DNA of 64,000 nt. Origin: CAVPJC01 sp963705155. GTDB lineage: Bacteria > Chloroflexota > Anaerolineae > Anaerolineales > UBA4823. The translations under genes were made by a program, and so were the position numbers. The stretch lies in the NCBI GenBank assembly GCA_963705155.1, contig CAVPJC010000025.1, positions 1 through 64,000 of the forward strand, in the 5' to 3' direction. Under the pieces are notes generated by a model. That model was not told the DNA's origin, made no database searches, and saw only the letters and a list, made by a program, of their open reading frames with translations. Within the stretch, counting starts at the first letter, position 1. Each line of letters starts with the position of its first letter. Shown here piece by piece: positions 1 to 10,987 of the stretch.

Positions 1-2521
1 TTTTCAGCGTTCTGATCCTTGAGGGAACCTACGAAACGGGCATATTTCTGGATTTTGGCTATCCCCTCAGCAATATTTGTTTCGGTATGGCGGGTCTCGT
101 CCAGGCACTCCCAAAAGCATCCAATGATGCGGCGGTGAAATCAACCTCTGAACAGTATTTACCGGGGATGCACCGCCATTTTACGGCTGCGATGCTGGTG
201 GCGGCTTTCATCTTGCTGGTGGTGGGCTACTACCGCGATCTGCCCTTAAGCTTTCTGGAATTGAGTTTCTGGGTGGGTAGCCTGATCGTCCTGTCCATTT
301 TGGTGCAGTTGATCGATGCCGGTGATATCATGGCCTTGAATAAACAGCTCAGGCGCTTCAACCTGGAGCTGGAACAACGCGTGGAAGAGCGGACATTTGA
401 GCTAGCGCGGGCAAATCTGAGCCTTAGGCAGGAAATCGAGATGCGTCCAGGCCACAACCGCTGTGCAGGTCAGCGAGGCGCTCTATCGGGCGGTGGTGGA
501 AGACCTGCCGGTGTTTATCTGCCGTTTCACCGCCGACGGCAAGCTGACTTTCGTCGATGAGACTTACTGTTCTTATTCTAATGTAAAGCGTGAAGACATC
601 GTTGGAAAATCCTTCTTCACATTGATCCCCGAAGAGGACCGGGAATATGTGCGTGGGCGCTTTTTGAATCTCAACCTGGAGAACCCCCTGGTTAAAATAT
701 GAGCACGCTGCTCTGGCTCCCAACGGTGAGATTCGCTGGCAGCGCTGGATCGACCGGATCATCGTTGAGGGCGGCCAGATGATCGAGTACCAGTCCATCG
801 GCGAAGACATTACCGAACAACGCCAGGCCGAAGAAGCGCTGCGCGAGAGCGAAGAAAAGTTCCGCGACCTCTTTGACAACTCCACCAACCTGATCCAGAT
901 CATTTCTCCCGATTATCAGTTTATCTTCGTCAACCAGGCCTGGCAAAATCGCCTGGGGTATGTGGAAGAAGAACCCGCCGCATGCTCATCTGGGAAGCCC
1001 TGCACCCAGACAGCGTGGAAAACGTGCGGCAGGCCCTGGGAAAAGCCCTGGCAGGGCAGGATGTCAACAACCTGGAAGCAGTGTTTCTGACGAAGAAAGG
1101 CGCATCGATTTTTACCGAAGGAAACATCAATTGTAAATTTAAAAACGGCAAAGTTGAATATATCCGCGGCATCTTCCACGATGTCACCGAACGCAAAAAA
1201 GCGGAAGAGCAGCTCATTCTTAATGCCTACAACGATTCATTGACCGGGCTGCCCAACCGGGCCTACCTGCTCAAACGCCTGGCGCAGGTGATGGAACACA
1301 CCGGTCAGCGACCCCGAATACCGGCACGCGCTGCTCTTTCTGGATCTGGATAATTTCAAGCTGGTCAATGACAGCCTGGGGCATTCGATTGGCGATTCCC
1401 TGTTGATCGTCATTGCGGATCGATTGAAAAGCTGCCTGCGCGGCGAGGATATCGTCGCCCGCCTGGGCGGAGATGAGTTTATCGTGCTCCTGGAAGATGT
1501 CGAGAGCCTGGAAAATGTCAAAGAAGTCGCCCGCCGCATCGTGGAAGATCTGCACCGGCCTCTGGTCGTTGAAGGTCATGAGATTTCCACATCTGCCAGC
1601 GTCGGCATCGTTTTCAATAACCATCACACCGATGCTGAAGGCATGCTCCGGGACGCTGACATTGCCATGTACCGGGCAAAGATGAACGGGAAAAACCGCT
1701 TTGAAATCTTCGAGGAATACCAGCGCGAAGACACCATCGTCCGCACCAAACTGGAATACGATCTGCGCCATGCGCTGGAGAACCGGGAATTTGGTTTGTA
1801 TTACCAGCCGATTTATGAACTGGATAGCGGCCGGGTCACAGGGTTGGAAGCCCTGCTGCGGTGGAACCATCCCGTGCATGGCATGATCGACCCGCTCAGG
1901 TTCATCCCGATCGCAGAAGAGATTGAACTGATTATCGCCATCGGAGATTGGGTGCTGGCAGAAGCCTGCAAGCAGATGGCGGCGTGGCAGGTAATTTTCC
2001 CACAACCATCGCCCTTGGAGATCAGCGTGAACATTTCTCCGCGGCAGCTCAAGCATGTGGATTTCCAGGCGCATATCCGGCAAGTCCTTGAAGAGACGCA
2101 CCTGTCAGCCGGAAGCCTGGCCCTGGAAATCACCGAAAACGCTGTCATGGAAAATTTTGATACCGCGAGGAGCGTCTTGCACAACCTGGAAGAAGATGGG
2201 GTTCAAATCCACATCGATGATTTTGGCACCGGTTATTCGTCGCTGGGCCGCCTGCAGAGTTTTCCCATCCATACCATCAAGATTGACCGCGTGTTTATCC
2301 ATGAGATCGAGCACGAGAATGGCAGCGCGGGCATCGTTCGAGCCATCACCAACATGGGCAAAGAGCTGGGGGTAAAGATCGTCGCCGAAGGCATCGAAAC
2401 GCTGCATGAGCTTGAATATCTCAAATCACTCGGCTGCAGCGCCGGTCAAGGGTATTACCTGGCGAAGCCTATGCAGGCTGGTGAAGTGGAGCGCTTGCTG
2501 CAGGCAGCCTTCGTGAGCTAA
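1..2521 (+). CDS. PAS-GGDEF-EAL cyclic-di-GMP protein, 5'-partial, frameshifted
   Basis: The reading frame is open from the left edge, so the true start lies outside. Order seen: two hydrophobic segments (about 170-315), a coiled coil (ELEQRVEERTFELARA), two PAS domains (about 463-780 and 850-1190), GGDEF (LGGDEF near 1463) and EAL (EALLRW near 1848, later DDFGTGYSS). Both the cyclase GGDEF motif and the phosphodiesterase EAL motif look canonical, so by family the protein could make or degrade cyclic-di-GMP at the membrane in response to a PAS-sensed signal. The frame changes near 450, 700, 970 and 1310; each break falls inside a conserved domain that continues in the next frame, which suggests indel errors, though a decaying gene is possible. 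Its stop overlaps the stop of the convergent aminotransferase gene. Confidence 0.85.
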
Positions 2522-3995
2522 AGGTATTTCACGTGATACCGCCGGCTAAAGCGTGATCTATAAACGATTTCGGCAAAGCGCACATATCTGTAAACATCCT
2601 CAAAGTTCGTGACCAGCCCGATCGAGGCCCGCAGAGCTCCGGTCGTCTTGCCATCGATCACGTGTAAGAACTGCTCAAAGGTCAGGCGGTCTTTATCCTG
2701 GAAACAAACTTCCAGATCCTCCCGCGTAAAGCCAAGCGCCACCTCCCGCGCGCCTGGATTACAGTGACACCCGGCCCGCAGCGAGATGCGCTCCTCATTT
2801 GCCAGCCTCTCCACATCGAGACAGTCATATAACTGGCCATCCGGGATCGAAGAAATTGACCTGCACCGTTCCGCCCCGCAGGTGGGTGTTCGGGTGGCCC
2901 ATACAGCGGATCAATGGGCTTGCCATTGCTGTGCCGCAGCGCCAGCAACTGCTCGATCAGCCAGCCGGTCAGGCACATCACGCGGGTGTGGATCAGGTCG
3001 ATCCCGATCGAACTCGATATACTTGAGGCCAATTTCCACCGCCGGCAGGCTCAGGTAGTTGACCGTGCCATCCTCGAACCCGGCCGGGCCGGGTGTCAGG
3101 TAATGGTCGTTCGCCACGACGGATGAGAAGGTGATCGTGCCGCCCGCATACCAGGGGCGCCGCAGCTTCTCGGCCGCCGTTTTACGCGCCAGCAGGCAGC
3201 CGGCGCCCGTCGGGTAGCCGAAGATTTTGTAAAACGACAGGTCAACAAAGTCGGGATGCCAGCGGCTGAGATCCAGCCGGTTGGACGGTGCAAAAGAGGC
3301 CGCATCCAGCAGCACATCCCAGCCACTGGCTTGCGCCAGCGCGATCCACTCAAGCGGGTGCTGCACCCCGGTAAAATTGGATTGCGCCGGGTAGGCGAAC
3401 AGGTTGTTGCCTCCCCTGCGACCCGCTTCCAGAGCTTGCACAGGTAATCGGTGTCTGCCCGCAGGTCCGGGGGTAAAATCGGAACATACGTCACAGCCGC
3501 CCCTCTTTGACGGGCAAACTCACGGATGCCGTTCACCGAATTGTGGTTGTCAAAGGTCAGCAAATAGTTGTCCCCCGGGCCGAAGGGATAGGATTCACCG
3601 ACCAGCTTGAGCGCGCCGGTCGAATTCTGTGTAAAGATCACCATGTACTCATCGGGTGAGGCATTGAAATACTGGAGAACAGCATCCCGGGCCTGCTCGA
3701 CCAGGCGGGTCATCGCCATCGAGGTCAGATTCTTCGAATGTGGGTTGCCAAAGACCCCATCGCTCAGCAGCGCCAGGTGATCACGCAGCTGGCATTCGGC
3801 ATACAAACCACCGCCGGTGTAATCCAGATAGACGTGTCCCTGCCGGTCCAGCCGTGCATATTCAGTGGCCCGCAGTTCGTCCAGTTTCCAGGTTGAATCA
3901 AAGTCCGGGTAAGCCTGCCGGAAGGCTTCAAAGGCCGCTTCCATGGGAGACAGGCCGATTTGCAGATTGGTTTTAATCTCACTGGTCGATAACAT
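2518..3995 (-). CDS. Class V aminotransferase / cysteine desulfurase-like (MoCo sulfurase-like), frameshifted
   Basis: The N-terminal 200 residues carry the fold-type I PLP signature of the class V family: YLDYTGGGLYAE, GNPHSKN, FTQNSTGALKLVGE, FDNHNSVNGIREFA. The likely Schiff-base lysine lies in SFYKIFGYPTGAG. This YKIFGYPTG form is typical of molybdenum-cofactor-sulfurase-like members rather than IscS or SufS. The C-terminal part (AGCHCNPGARE) has Cys residues near the end. The frame is broken near 3430, 2990 and 2850, and the pieces join into one ordered family member. It lies 35 nt downstream of the transporter and SpeD-like genes on the same strand, so the three may be cotranscribed. 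The sulfur or amino substrate cannot be read from sequence. Confidence 0.8.
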
Positions 3996-4030
3996 GATTT
4001 TTACTCCTTTTAGAACGCCGAAAAATCACC

Positions 4031-4399
4031 TCACGATGGCCAATTGATCAGCACGACACCGCCGAACGCCATTAAGATGCCGATCATCTGCAGGCGGGTC
4101 AGGCTCTCATTGTAGAGCAGCACGCCCGCTCCCAGCACGATCACCGCATACAGGGCAGTTTGCAGAGCGCCGATGATGCTCAACTTCCAGCCGGCGATAA
4201 AAGCAATGGTGAACAAGCTGATCTGCAGCAGGTACAGCCCGACGGCGGCAAACATCCAGGGGCTGCGCAGGGCAACCAGCACGTTGCCGTGCGCCGAGGC
4301 TTTCTTGAGCAGCACATCGGCTACCGCTACGGCAATGACCGCCAGGATGATGACGCTGCCCTGAGCCAATTTTGTGATGATCAGGTTACTGGTGAACAT
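4031..4399 (-). CDS. Small EamA/DMT-type membrane transporter
   Basis: A 122-residue protein with four hydrophobic segments (about residues 10-30, 45-65, 70-92 and 98-118). The fourth segment (YNESLTRLQMIGILMAFGGVVLINWP) matches the end of EamA/DMT half-transporters (ES.T..Q..G..L...GV.L). Such short members work as dimers in the inner membrane. Its start overlaps the end of the SpeD-like gene by about 19 nt, which suggests translational coupling. With a SAM-decarboxylase-like gene beside it, polyamine or amine export is a possible role, but this is inference from position only. Confidence 0.75.
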   Translation of the reverse strand: MFTSNLIITKLAQGSVIILAVIAVAVADVLLKKASAHGNVLVALRSPWMFAAVGLYLLQISLFTIAFIAGWKLSIIGALQTALYAVIVLGAGVLLYNESLTRLQMIGILMAFGGVVLINWPS

Positions 4400-4771
4400 G
4401 AGATTTCACCTCCGGTTGACAATTTGTACTTTGCGCTGCCGGCGTTGAAGAATTGGGCGGCAAACGCCGCCGCCTCGTTCGGGTCGTAAGGCGCACAGCT
4501 AAATACATCCAGATAGATGGCTTTCGAGTTGTCTGCAAAGTGTGCCGAGACCAGAGAAGTCTCGATCAGTTGGGTCATGCTGAACCCGGTGACGCGCGGG
4601 TCATCCCCGAAACGAACCACCTGCGTCTCTCCAAAACGTCGCATTTTGATGAGATCGCACAGCTCTGCCCACAAAGCGCTTGATGGCGCTTTCATCCTGC
4701 ATCAAATCAAGATCGCAGTCATACAAATCAATGCAGGATGAGACCCCCCAACAGTGTGTCTGGTTTAGCAT
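4381..4771 (-). CDS. S-adenosylmethionine decarboxylase-like (SpeD-related) protein, one frameshift
   Basis: I choose the ATG at 4771 because GGAGA lies 6 nt upstream. Frames join at 4668-4670: the first gives SCIDLYDCDLDLMQDESAIK, the second AELCDLIKMRRFGETQVV, then GFSMTQLIETSLVSAHF and YLDVFSCAPYDP. A three-base C run (GGG on the coding strand) where two bases restore the frame points to a homopolymer indel. The ETS...H region corresponds to the SpeD self-cleavage site that makes the pyruvoyl cofactor, and VFSC to the conserved VFTC cysteine. The family makes decarboxylated SAM for polyamine synthesis; this is a divergent branch, so the reaction is not proven. No spermidine synthase is present here. 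Confidence 0.7.
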
Positions 4772-4863
4772 ATTTTTCTCCATTTCGCTCACTCTACATT
4801 TCCAGTTTTCAGTCAGATGACCGGCTGCCGGTAACGCTTTGTGTCATTTGGGGCGAGCGCCGT

Positions 4864-6682
4864 TCAGCGCTGAATGAAGGGAATAAACAGGCGGATGGTA
4901 AACACTTCTTGCGCAATACCGGTGGCCGTTGGGGTTGGCGTGGGCGTGGATGTTGGCGATGGCCCGGCAGATTGTGTGGATGTCACAGTTGGGCTGGGGG
5001 TGCGCGTGGCTGTTGGACCGGGCGGCTGCGTTTGCGTGGCGGTGCGGGTAGGCGTGCGGGTGGCTGTCGGGCTTGCCGTCTGCGTGCTGGTGGCCGTAGG
5101 CGTACGGGTTGGTGTGGCGGTGGCAGTGGGTGAGCTGGTCCACGTCGGGGTGGGGGTCGGCGCTCCCATGCTCACCACGCAGTTCGAAAACTCCGAAGTA
5201 TTGCCGTTTGGATCGGTGGCAGTAGCCGAAAACAAGTCGCCGGGTGAGGTTGAGCCTGTCAGATTGAAGACGAACGATACCCGGCCAGAGCCATTGCTTG
5301 TTCCGGCAACCTGGGTAAGGTGCTCCAGCCCTTCACCGTTGCCTGAAGGGTCGCAGGCATTGTTGCGGTAGAGATTGATCGTATAAAGCGTATTTGCCTG
5401 GCTGTGCAGCGTGGCCGTGATGATCTGGCTGCCGTTGGCTGCCTCCAAAACCGGGTAATTCTGCTGCTCATTAGCACCCGTATCCGCATCCCCGGCATCA
5501 TTCGTGTCCATGCCGTTGTTTCCCAGGTCGATGCCCAGGCCGGAATTATCGTGAATACGGTTGCCCTTGATTTCGTTTTGAACCGGGTTCCCCGAGGCAT
5601 TGGGTATCAAAGCAATCCCATTGCCGCCGTTGTAGGCGATATGGTTGCCCTCCCCGGTGTGTATCCCGCCCACCACATTCGAGCTGGCTGTGCTGAAAAA
5701 TTCTACCCCGTTGCCAGCATTGGGCAGCGGGCTGATGCCGTCGCTGGCAACCCCGATGGCGTTTCCATTAACGGTGTTCAACAGGCTGCTATTGATCCGT
5801 ATGCCATAACCAACGCTGCCGCCGATCAGGTTGCCCGCCAACGCCGCCGAGCCGCCAATGGTGTTGCTGTCCCCATTGATATAGATGCCCAGGTTGTTGC
5901 CGGCGGCGTTCATCCCATCCGCCGTAGCGCCAATGTAATTATTGCGAATGATATTGCCTGTACTTCCTTCAACGCGGACGCCCTGGGTGTTATTGGAAAT
6001 CACATTGCGCTGTGCAACCGCAGCCTGCCCGCCAATCGTGTTGTTATTGGCGTTAATCAAGACGCCAATGTTATCGTTGCCCATAGGCGTTACCCCATCT
6101 GCGCCGATACCGATGTAATTGCAGCGAATGAAGTTACCGCTGCTTAAGATTCTGATCCCATACGACGAGAAATTGCCGATCACCAGGCCGCGCACGGTGC
6201 TGCCGTCACTGCCAGCATCCAGCAACAGACCGATCGCGCCAGAGCCGGCATTGCTGCCATCCAGCACAATCTGCAAATTGGCGGTTGCTGTGGGGCTGGG
6301 GCAGGCGGCGCCCGGCTGAGTTGATCCCCAGGATTTCCACCGGCACTTCGATCGCAGGCAGCGGTGAAGCCGGCAGGATGGTGAACGGGCCGCTTCCGGG
6401 GATATTGAAATTGATTTCGTGCGGCGAAACATCCGGACCCTGGGCGTTGAGCTCTTCGATGGCAGCCCGCAGGGTGCACTGATCTCCGACCAGGATGGTC
6501 GTGGTATCGCAAGACCCATCTCCCGGGGATAGATCGCTGGTGTCTAAATGGCTGTTGACCGTCAGCACCGACGTGGTCGCCGAGAGCGCCGGCGCTACCG
6601 CCAGCGCCAGTGCAACCAGACCCCATGCCTGCCAGCGCGTACACCCACCGGGAGTGGAGTAAAACCAATCGAATTTGAGCAC
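4864..6682 (-). CDS. Secreted CSLREA-type parallel beta-helix surface protein, one frameshift
   Basis: The start is a GTG at 6682 with GAAAGGATGG upstream. A signal segment (LVALALAVAPALSA) is followed by a CSLREA-type motif (CTLRAAIEELNA), then many imperfect repeats of the right-handed beta-helix kind built on N-x-IGG and NxIxxNYIG steps (VISNNTQGVRV, NIIRNNYIGA, NTIGGSA). A Thr/Pro/Ala-rich stalk of about 90 residues leads to a short end, FIPFIQR, which resembles the ..LPL..R tails common on Chloroflexota exported proteins. The frame changes near 6310. By family it is an exported, probably surface-attached protein; binding or lyase activity cannot be told. It starts 100 nt downstream of the LuxR-type regulator gene. 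Confidence 0.8.
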
Positions 6683-6781
6683 GCATTGGAACCATCCTTT
6701 CCTGTTCTCGATATACAGGATACGATACATCCAATTTGCGCGCATCGGGAGGCACTCCCTATCTTCTCGGGGTGGAATTCC

Positions 6782-9375
6782 CTATTTTTGCTGAAAGGAG
6801 GGATGCTGGCGGGCAAGGGCTGCCGCTTCCTGCCGGGTGTGTACGTCCAGCTGGGTCAGGATGGCGGAGACGTGATGGTCGGTGGTCTTGGGGGATATAT
6901 TCAGGATTGCAGCAATCTGGTTGTTGCTTTGGCCTGCAATGAGCAAAGCCAGGATTTGCACCTGGCGGTTGGTCAGCCCGAAAGGATTATCGCGGGTGGA
7001 GGCTCTTGGCGCGGCCGGCACGTTTGCAGCGCCGGAGGAGTGCATCTTTTGCCTCAACATTTCGGCTGCGGGTCGGGCTCCGAGGCGCTCGAAGATGCGC
7101 AGCCCGGCAGCCTGGGCCTGCTGGTCGCCGTCTGCCAGCGCCCGGGCCTGCTCGTAAGGGCAGTTAAGCCGGGCCCACTCGTCGGCAGCCGCCTGCCAGT
7201 TACCTGCGATTTGCAAAGCGAAGGGTTTTGCCAGCCAGTCGGGGGTCGAGACCTCACCGCCGGCCTGCCAGAGCCACAGGGCCAGCTCCCCGGCGATCCA
7301 CGGATGGCGTTTACTCAGGGCCAGCTCGTAAGCCGCACTGGCTTCCTCTCGGGCCAGGCTGCGCTTGCCTGCCAGCCAGGCGGCTTCAGCCCGGGCGGCC
7401 CGCACCGGACCGATATTCTGGAAGGCGTAAGCCTGCAAGGCCAGCTCCAGCGCTTCGTCCAGCGGCGCCTGTGGATCGGGGTCGCCCCGGCGGGCGCGCA
7501 GCCGTCCCAGCGCCACCAGCGCCGGAATGCGGTTGATGGAGGTGATCTCCTGACGCACGATCACCTTGTTCACGATCTCGGCCGCTTCGCTCCAATGGCC
7601 AAGGTACAGCTCGGTCAGCGACTGCCACGCCAGCAGGTGCAAGCGGATCAGATCCAGGTCGCGTTCGGCAGAATATTCAATCCCTTTTGCCAGGTATGTG
7701 GCTGCATCGTCCAACCGGTAGATATCGCAGGCCGTTGCGCCCCAGTTTCCATACACGGTAGCCACCCTCGGCTCCAGACCTGACCGCCGGGCAAGCGCCA
7801 GGCACTCCTGCAGGATCTCACAGCCACGCGGGTAATCCACATACAGATAGGTGGTCCCAAGCGTGTCGAGCGCCATCGCCCGGACGCGCACATCCTCGAC
7901 CTGCTCTGCCAGGGCGGCAGATTTTTCAGCCAGGGCAATCGCTTCCGCATGATCATGGTCGAAGGCGCACAGCAAGGCTTTCGTCCGGTACGCCAGGGCC
8001 AGTTCACGCCCGGCGGGCAGCGGTTCGAGCACCTCGATCGCATCCTGGATGGCCTGGAGCGCCTCCGCCGCGACCCGTTGCCGAACATAGCCAGGGCCAG
8101 CTCGGCCAGGTTATCGCCCTGCCTCAATGGATTGTCTGCCTGGCGCCACAGCTCGATCGCCTGCCGCCGGCTGGAAATCGAATCGGATCCCCGTTCGATC
8201 AGATTGCACTCCCAGGCGTGGGCTTCAAACAGCCGGGCGCGTTCCTGCAGCGGCAGGTCATCCGCAAAGCGCAGGGTCAGGGCGTATAGGGCGGCAGCCT
8301 CCCGGTGCGCACCCGCAGAAGAAGCCCGTTTGGCTGCCACGGGCGCATATTCCAGCACAGCCTCCCGGTCACCGGTCGCCTCGGCGTGATGCGCCAGGCG
8401 GGCAAGGTCTTTGCGGGAGGCCGGCGAAGATTTGAGCGCATCCAGCACCAGGCGGTGCAGCATCTGCTTGCGCGGCGGGGAGATCGTTTCGAGCACGGTC
8501 TGCCGCGCCAGCTCGTGCCGGAAGCTGAGCGTATCATCCTGCGTTTCGAGCATTCCCACCGCCATGCATTCATCCGCGGCCTGCGCTTCCGCTCCGGATA
8601 CCGCTGCCAGCAGCTCCGGCCTGACGCGTTGGCCGATGACCGCCGCCGTTTCCAAAACGGCCCGCCCGGCAGGGCTGAGCCGCGCCGAACGCGCCAGAAC
8701 GGCGTCGCGAATGGTGGGTGGAATCCCGCCGCCCGCCCCGGCCAGCACTTCAGTGATGTAAAAAGGGTTGCCCCGGGTCTGGCGGTGGAGAGCGCCAGCG
8801 TCGATCTTCTGGTGGCCCACCAGGGTCTGCACCGCTTGACCGGACAGCGGCTGGAGCTGGATGCGCCGCACCGCCGGTGAAGACGCCAGGTCGCCCAGCA
8901 GGGTGCGCAGGGCGTGGCGTGGGCCAAGCTCGTCGTCCCGGTAGGTCAACACCAGCAGGGCGCAGGTCTGGCCGATGCGGCGGCAGGCGTACTGCAACAA
9001 ATCCAGCGTGGCTTCGTCTGCCCAGTGCAGATCCTCAAAAACCGCAATGGTTGTGCGCGCTCCCAGCTCGCCCAAAAAGGTGGAGTAAATGGTCGAGCGC
9101 TTGCCGTCCGCATCCAGCAGGTGGGCCAGGCTGCCCCCTATCTGCTGCGCCATATCCTGCAGCGGACCGAGCGGGCGCGGCGTGAAGAGCTGGTCGCACC
9201 GGCCCCGGAAAACCCGGTAGCGGTTGTGGTGGCTGCGGATAAAAAGCTCGACCAGCGAAGATTTTCCGATGCCGGCTTCCCCGCCGATCAGCGCGATGCG
9301 CCCGCCCGCCGTGCTGGTTTCAGCCAGCGCAGCGTTCAAGGCAGCAAGATACGGCTCACGCTCCAGGATTTCCAC
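6782..9375 (-). CDS. LuxR-family regulator with N-terminal AAA/STAND ATPase and TPR region, one frameshift
   Basis: About 860 residues once the frame change near 8050 is joined. The N-terminus has Walker A (GGEAGIGKSSL) and Walker B with the STAND signature (TIAVFEDLHWAD); the middle is helical and TPR-like; the last 65 residues are a LuxR helix-turn-helix (GLTNRQVQILALLIAG, NISPKTTDHHVSAIL). This is the MalT/LAL-type large regulator plan: ATP and a ligand drive oligomerisation and DNA binding. The target is unknown. The beta-helix surface protein directly downstream on the same strand is the nearest candidate. Confidence 0.85.
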
Positions 9376-10010
9376 GCTAATATGATTTTATCGGTAATAA
9401 ATCTCCGAGTCAATCCGTTTCATGCCCGGGCTTAACCATAACTTAAGTATGGAAGATCGCCATGTCCCGGTGACACCTCCCCCCTGAAAGCGGAGCACAC
9501 GCATACCCTGGTTATCCCATCACGATGTTCTGCCTGGTCTGTTATTGTTATCCCCCTGGCGAGTAGGTCGCTGGCCGCCGCTGGAATTGGATGCTTTTTC
9601 CTTGATCATGATTAATTTATCCGTCTTCCGGCCCAACCAGCCCAGGATGAAATCTTACAGGGGTGTCCTGCCGGTTTTGGTGACATTGACCTGATGGTTT
9701 GAGAGTAATCACCGCCCGCAATCAGGGTTTATGACTTGAGAGGTCTGCCAACGAAATTAAGAATATGGGAGCATCTAATGTTTACGGCCCATTTCTTGCT
9801 CTATAATATAGTAGTTACGCAGTTCAAGGGAAAGTTGGGGGTGTTTGGGCGGGCTTCGCCCGCCCAAACACCCCCAATCCCCCACCAACTGCGTAAGCCC
9901 TATAATAAATGAAGCTGGACAATGTGGGTCTCTCGGATGAGTGTTTACTCTGATCTAAAAAATGACCGCTTACCTGCCCACCCAGCTGCTGAGCCAGGAG
10001 CTCACTTACA
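9376..10010. other. Noncoding gap with a MITE-like inverted-repeat element
   Basis: About 635 bases between the regulator start and the lipoprotein gene. I see no convincing coding frame. The only clear structure is the inverted-repeat element at 9801-9907, listed separately. The regulator promoter must lie in the first part, but I could not pick out a clear -35/-10 pair. Confidence 0.6.
9801..9907. repeat. MITE-like element with terminal inverted repeats and a long inner hairpin
   Basis: Outer inverted repeats TTACGCAGTT (9815-9824) and AACTGCGTAA (9887-9896) are perfect complements. Between them is a near-perfect stem of about 20 bp (9835-9877) with a TTC loop, rich in G on one arm and C on the other. 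CTATAATA occurs at both edges (9801-9808 and 9900-9907) and could be a target duplication. The size, terminal repeats and lack of coding content fit a non-autonomous transposable repeat. A structured intergenic RNA or terminator is the alternative. Confidence 0.6.
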
Positions 10011-10947
10011 ATGTGCAGGCAGATCAGGTTTTGCGTATGGCTGGCAATTTACCTTCTGGTGGGTGGCTGCACTACCCTATCTGAAACAAAGACAATAGCA
10101 GAAATAACCAGGACTGTTCCGCCGTCCACACTGACACCAACCAACTTGCCTGCGCCCAGCCCAACGCCAATCCTCCACCCCAACCTCGCTCAGCGTCAGT
10201 CCCAGCCTGGCGCCCACCCAAACCGCGCCGCCCACCTTGCCGGCAGCACGGGTTGAGGATTTCGTCAGCGAGTTATTTACCATTAACGAAAGCTGCCAGC
10301 CGCCGTGCTGGGGAGGCATCACCCCGGGTAGAACCACCTGGGAAGAAGCCAGGGATCTCCTGAGCCGATTTGGGCAGCATTTCGAAACCTGGGATTACCC
10401 GGGTGGGTTGGCGGGCTACATAATGTTACCGGTGCCAACGCATTCAGTCTCACAAGAAATCGCCACAAGCGGCCAGATGGGTGTAACTTTGTATGCTTCC
10501 GAGGATATCGTTCAAGAGGTTATCATTGAAGATCGTGCCAATTTTCCAGACTACGCCCTGCCAGCGCTTCTAACTCGTTACGGACATCCAGCCGAAGTCC
10601 TGATCAGCACAACCAATCGACAGGGAAGCGCAATTATCCTATTTTCCTTAATCTTGTTTTACCCGGAGCATGGCCTGATGGCTACCTATCATGATCTCAC
10701 TGAAGTGAAGAACGATGAGCTGATGGGGTGCTTTTATTACACACCCGGACCGGTATTGCATTTCTACCCGGCGCAAGAAAAGGCCTCCTTCGCTCAGGTA
10801 TACACGGCGCTCACCACCGGTTCCGCCGATGAATATAAACCCCTGCAAGAGGTGACCGCGCTGGATATCAGCAGGTTTACTGAACAATTTAAAGACTCAG
10901 CCTATCCCTGTGTAGGTACACCGGCCAAATATTGGCCAATCCGGTAG
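10011..10947 (+). CDS. Exported lipoprotein of unknown function, one frameshift
   Basis: A lipoprotein signal with lipobox LVGGC near residue 20 is followed by a Pro/Thr/Ser-rich linker and a globular domain that starts PCWGGITPGRTTWEEA. The frame changes near 10165, inside the low-complexity linker. The CWxGITPGxTT.EEA motif recurs, as I recall, in Chloroflexota lipoproteins, but I know no function for it. It is followed 40 nt later by a second lipoprotein gene. Confidence 0.65.
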
Positions 10948-10987
10948 CCAGCCTGCCTGGTAGCACCCGATCTATAAAAGCTGCGCT

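Noticed and set aside
1271..2101. A 276-codon minus-strand frame
   Set aside because: Antisense to the GGDEF/EAL domains, which carry clear motifs.
5404..6147. A 247-codon plus-strand frame across the beta-helix gene
   Set aside because: Mirror of repeated Asn/Gly codons on the other strand; no signal or family features.
6548..7783. A 411-codon plus-strand open frame
   Set aside because: Antisense to the conserved LuxR/ATPase gene, low-complexity composition, no motifs; a shadow frame.
9837..9875. CRISPR-like repeat
   Set aside because: A single inverted repeat without spacers or further copies nearby; no cas genes.
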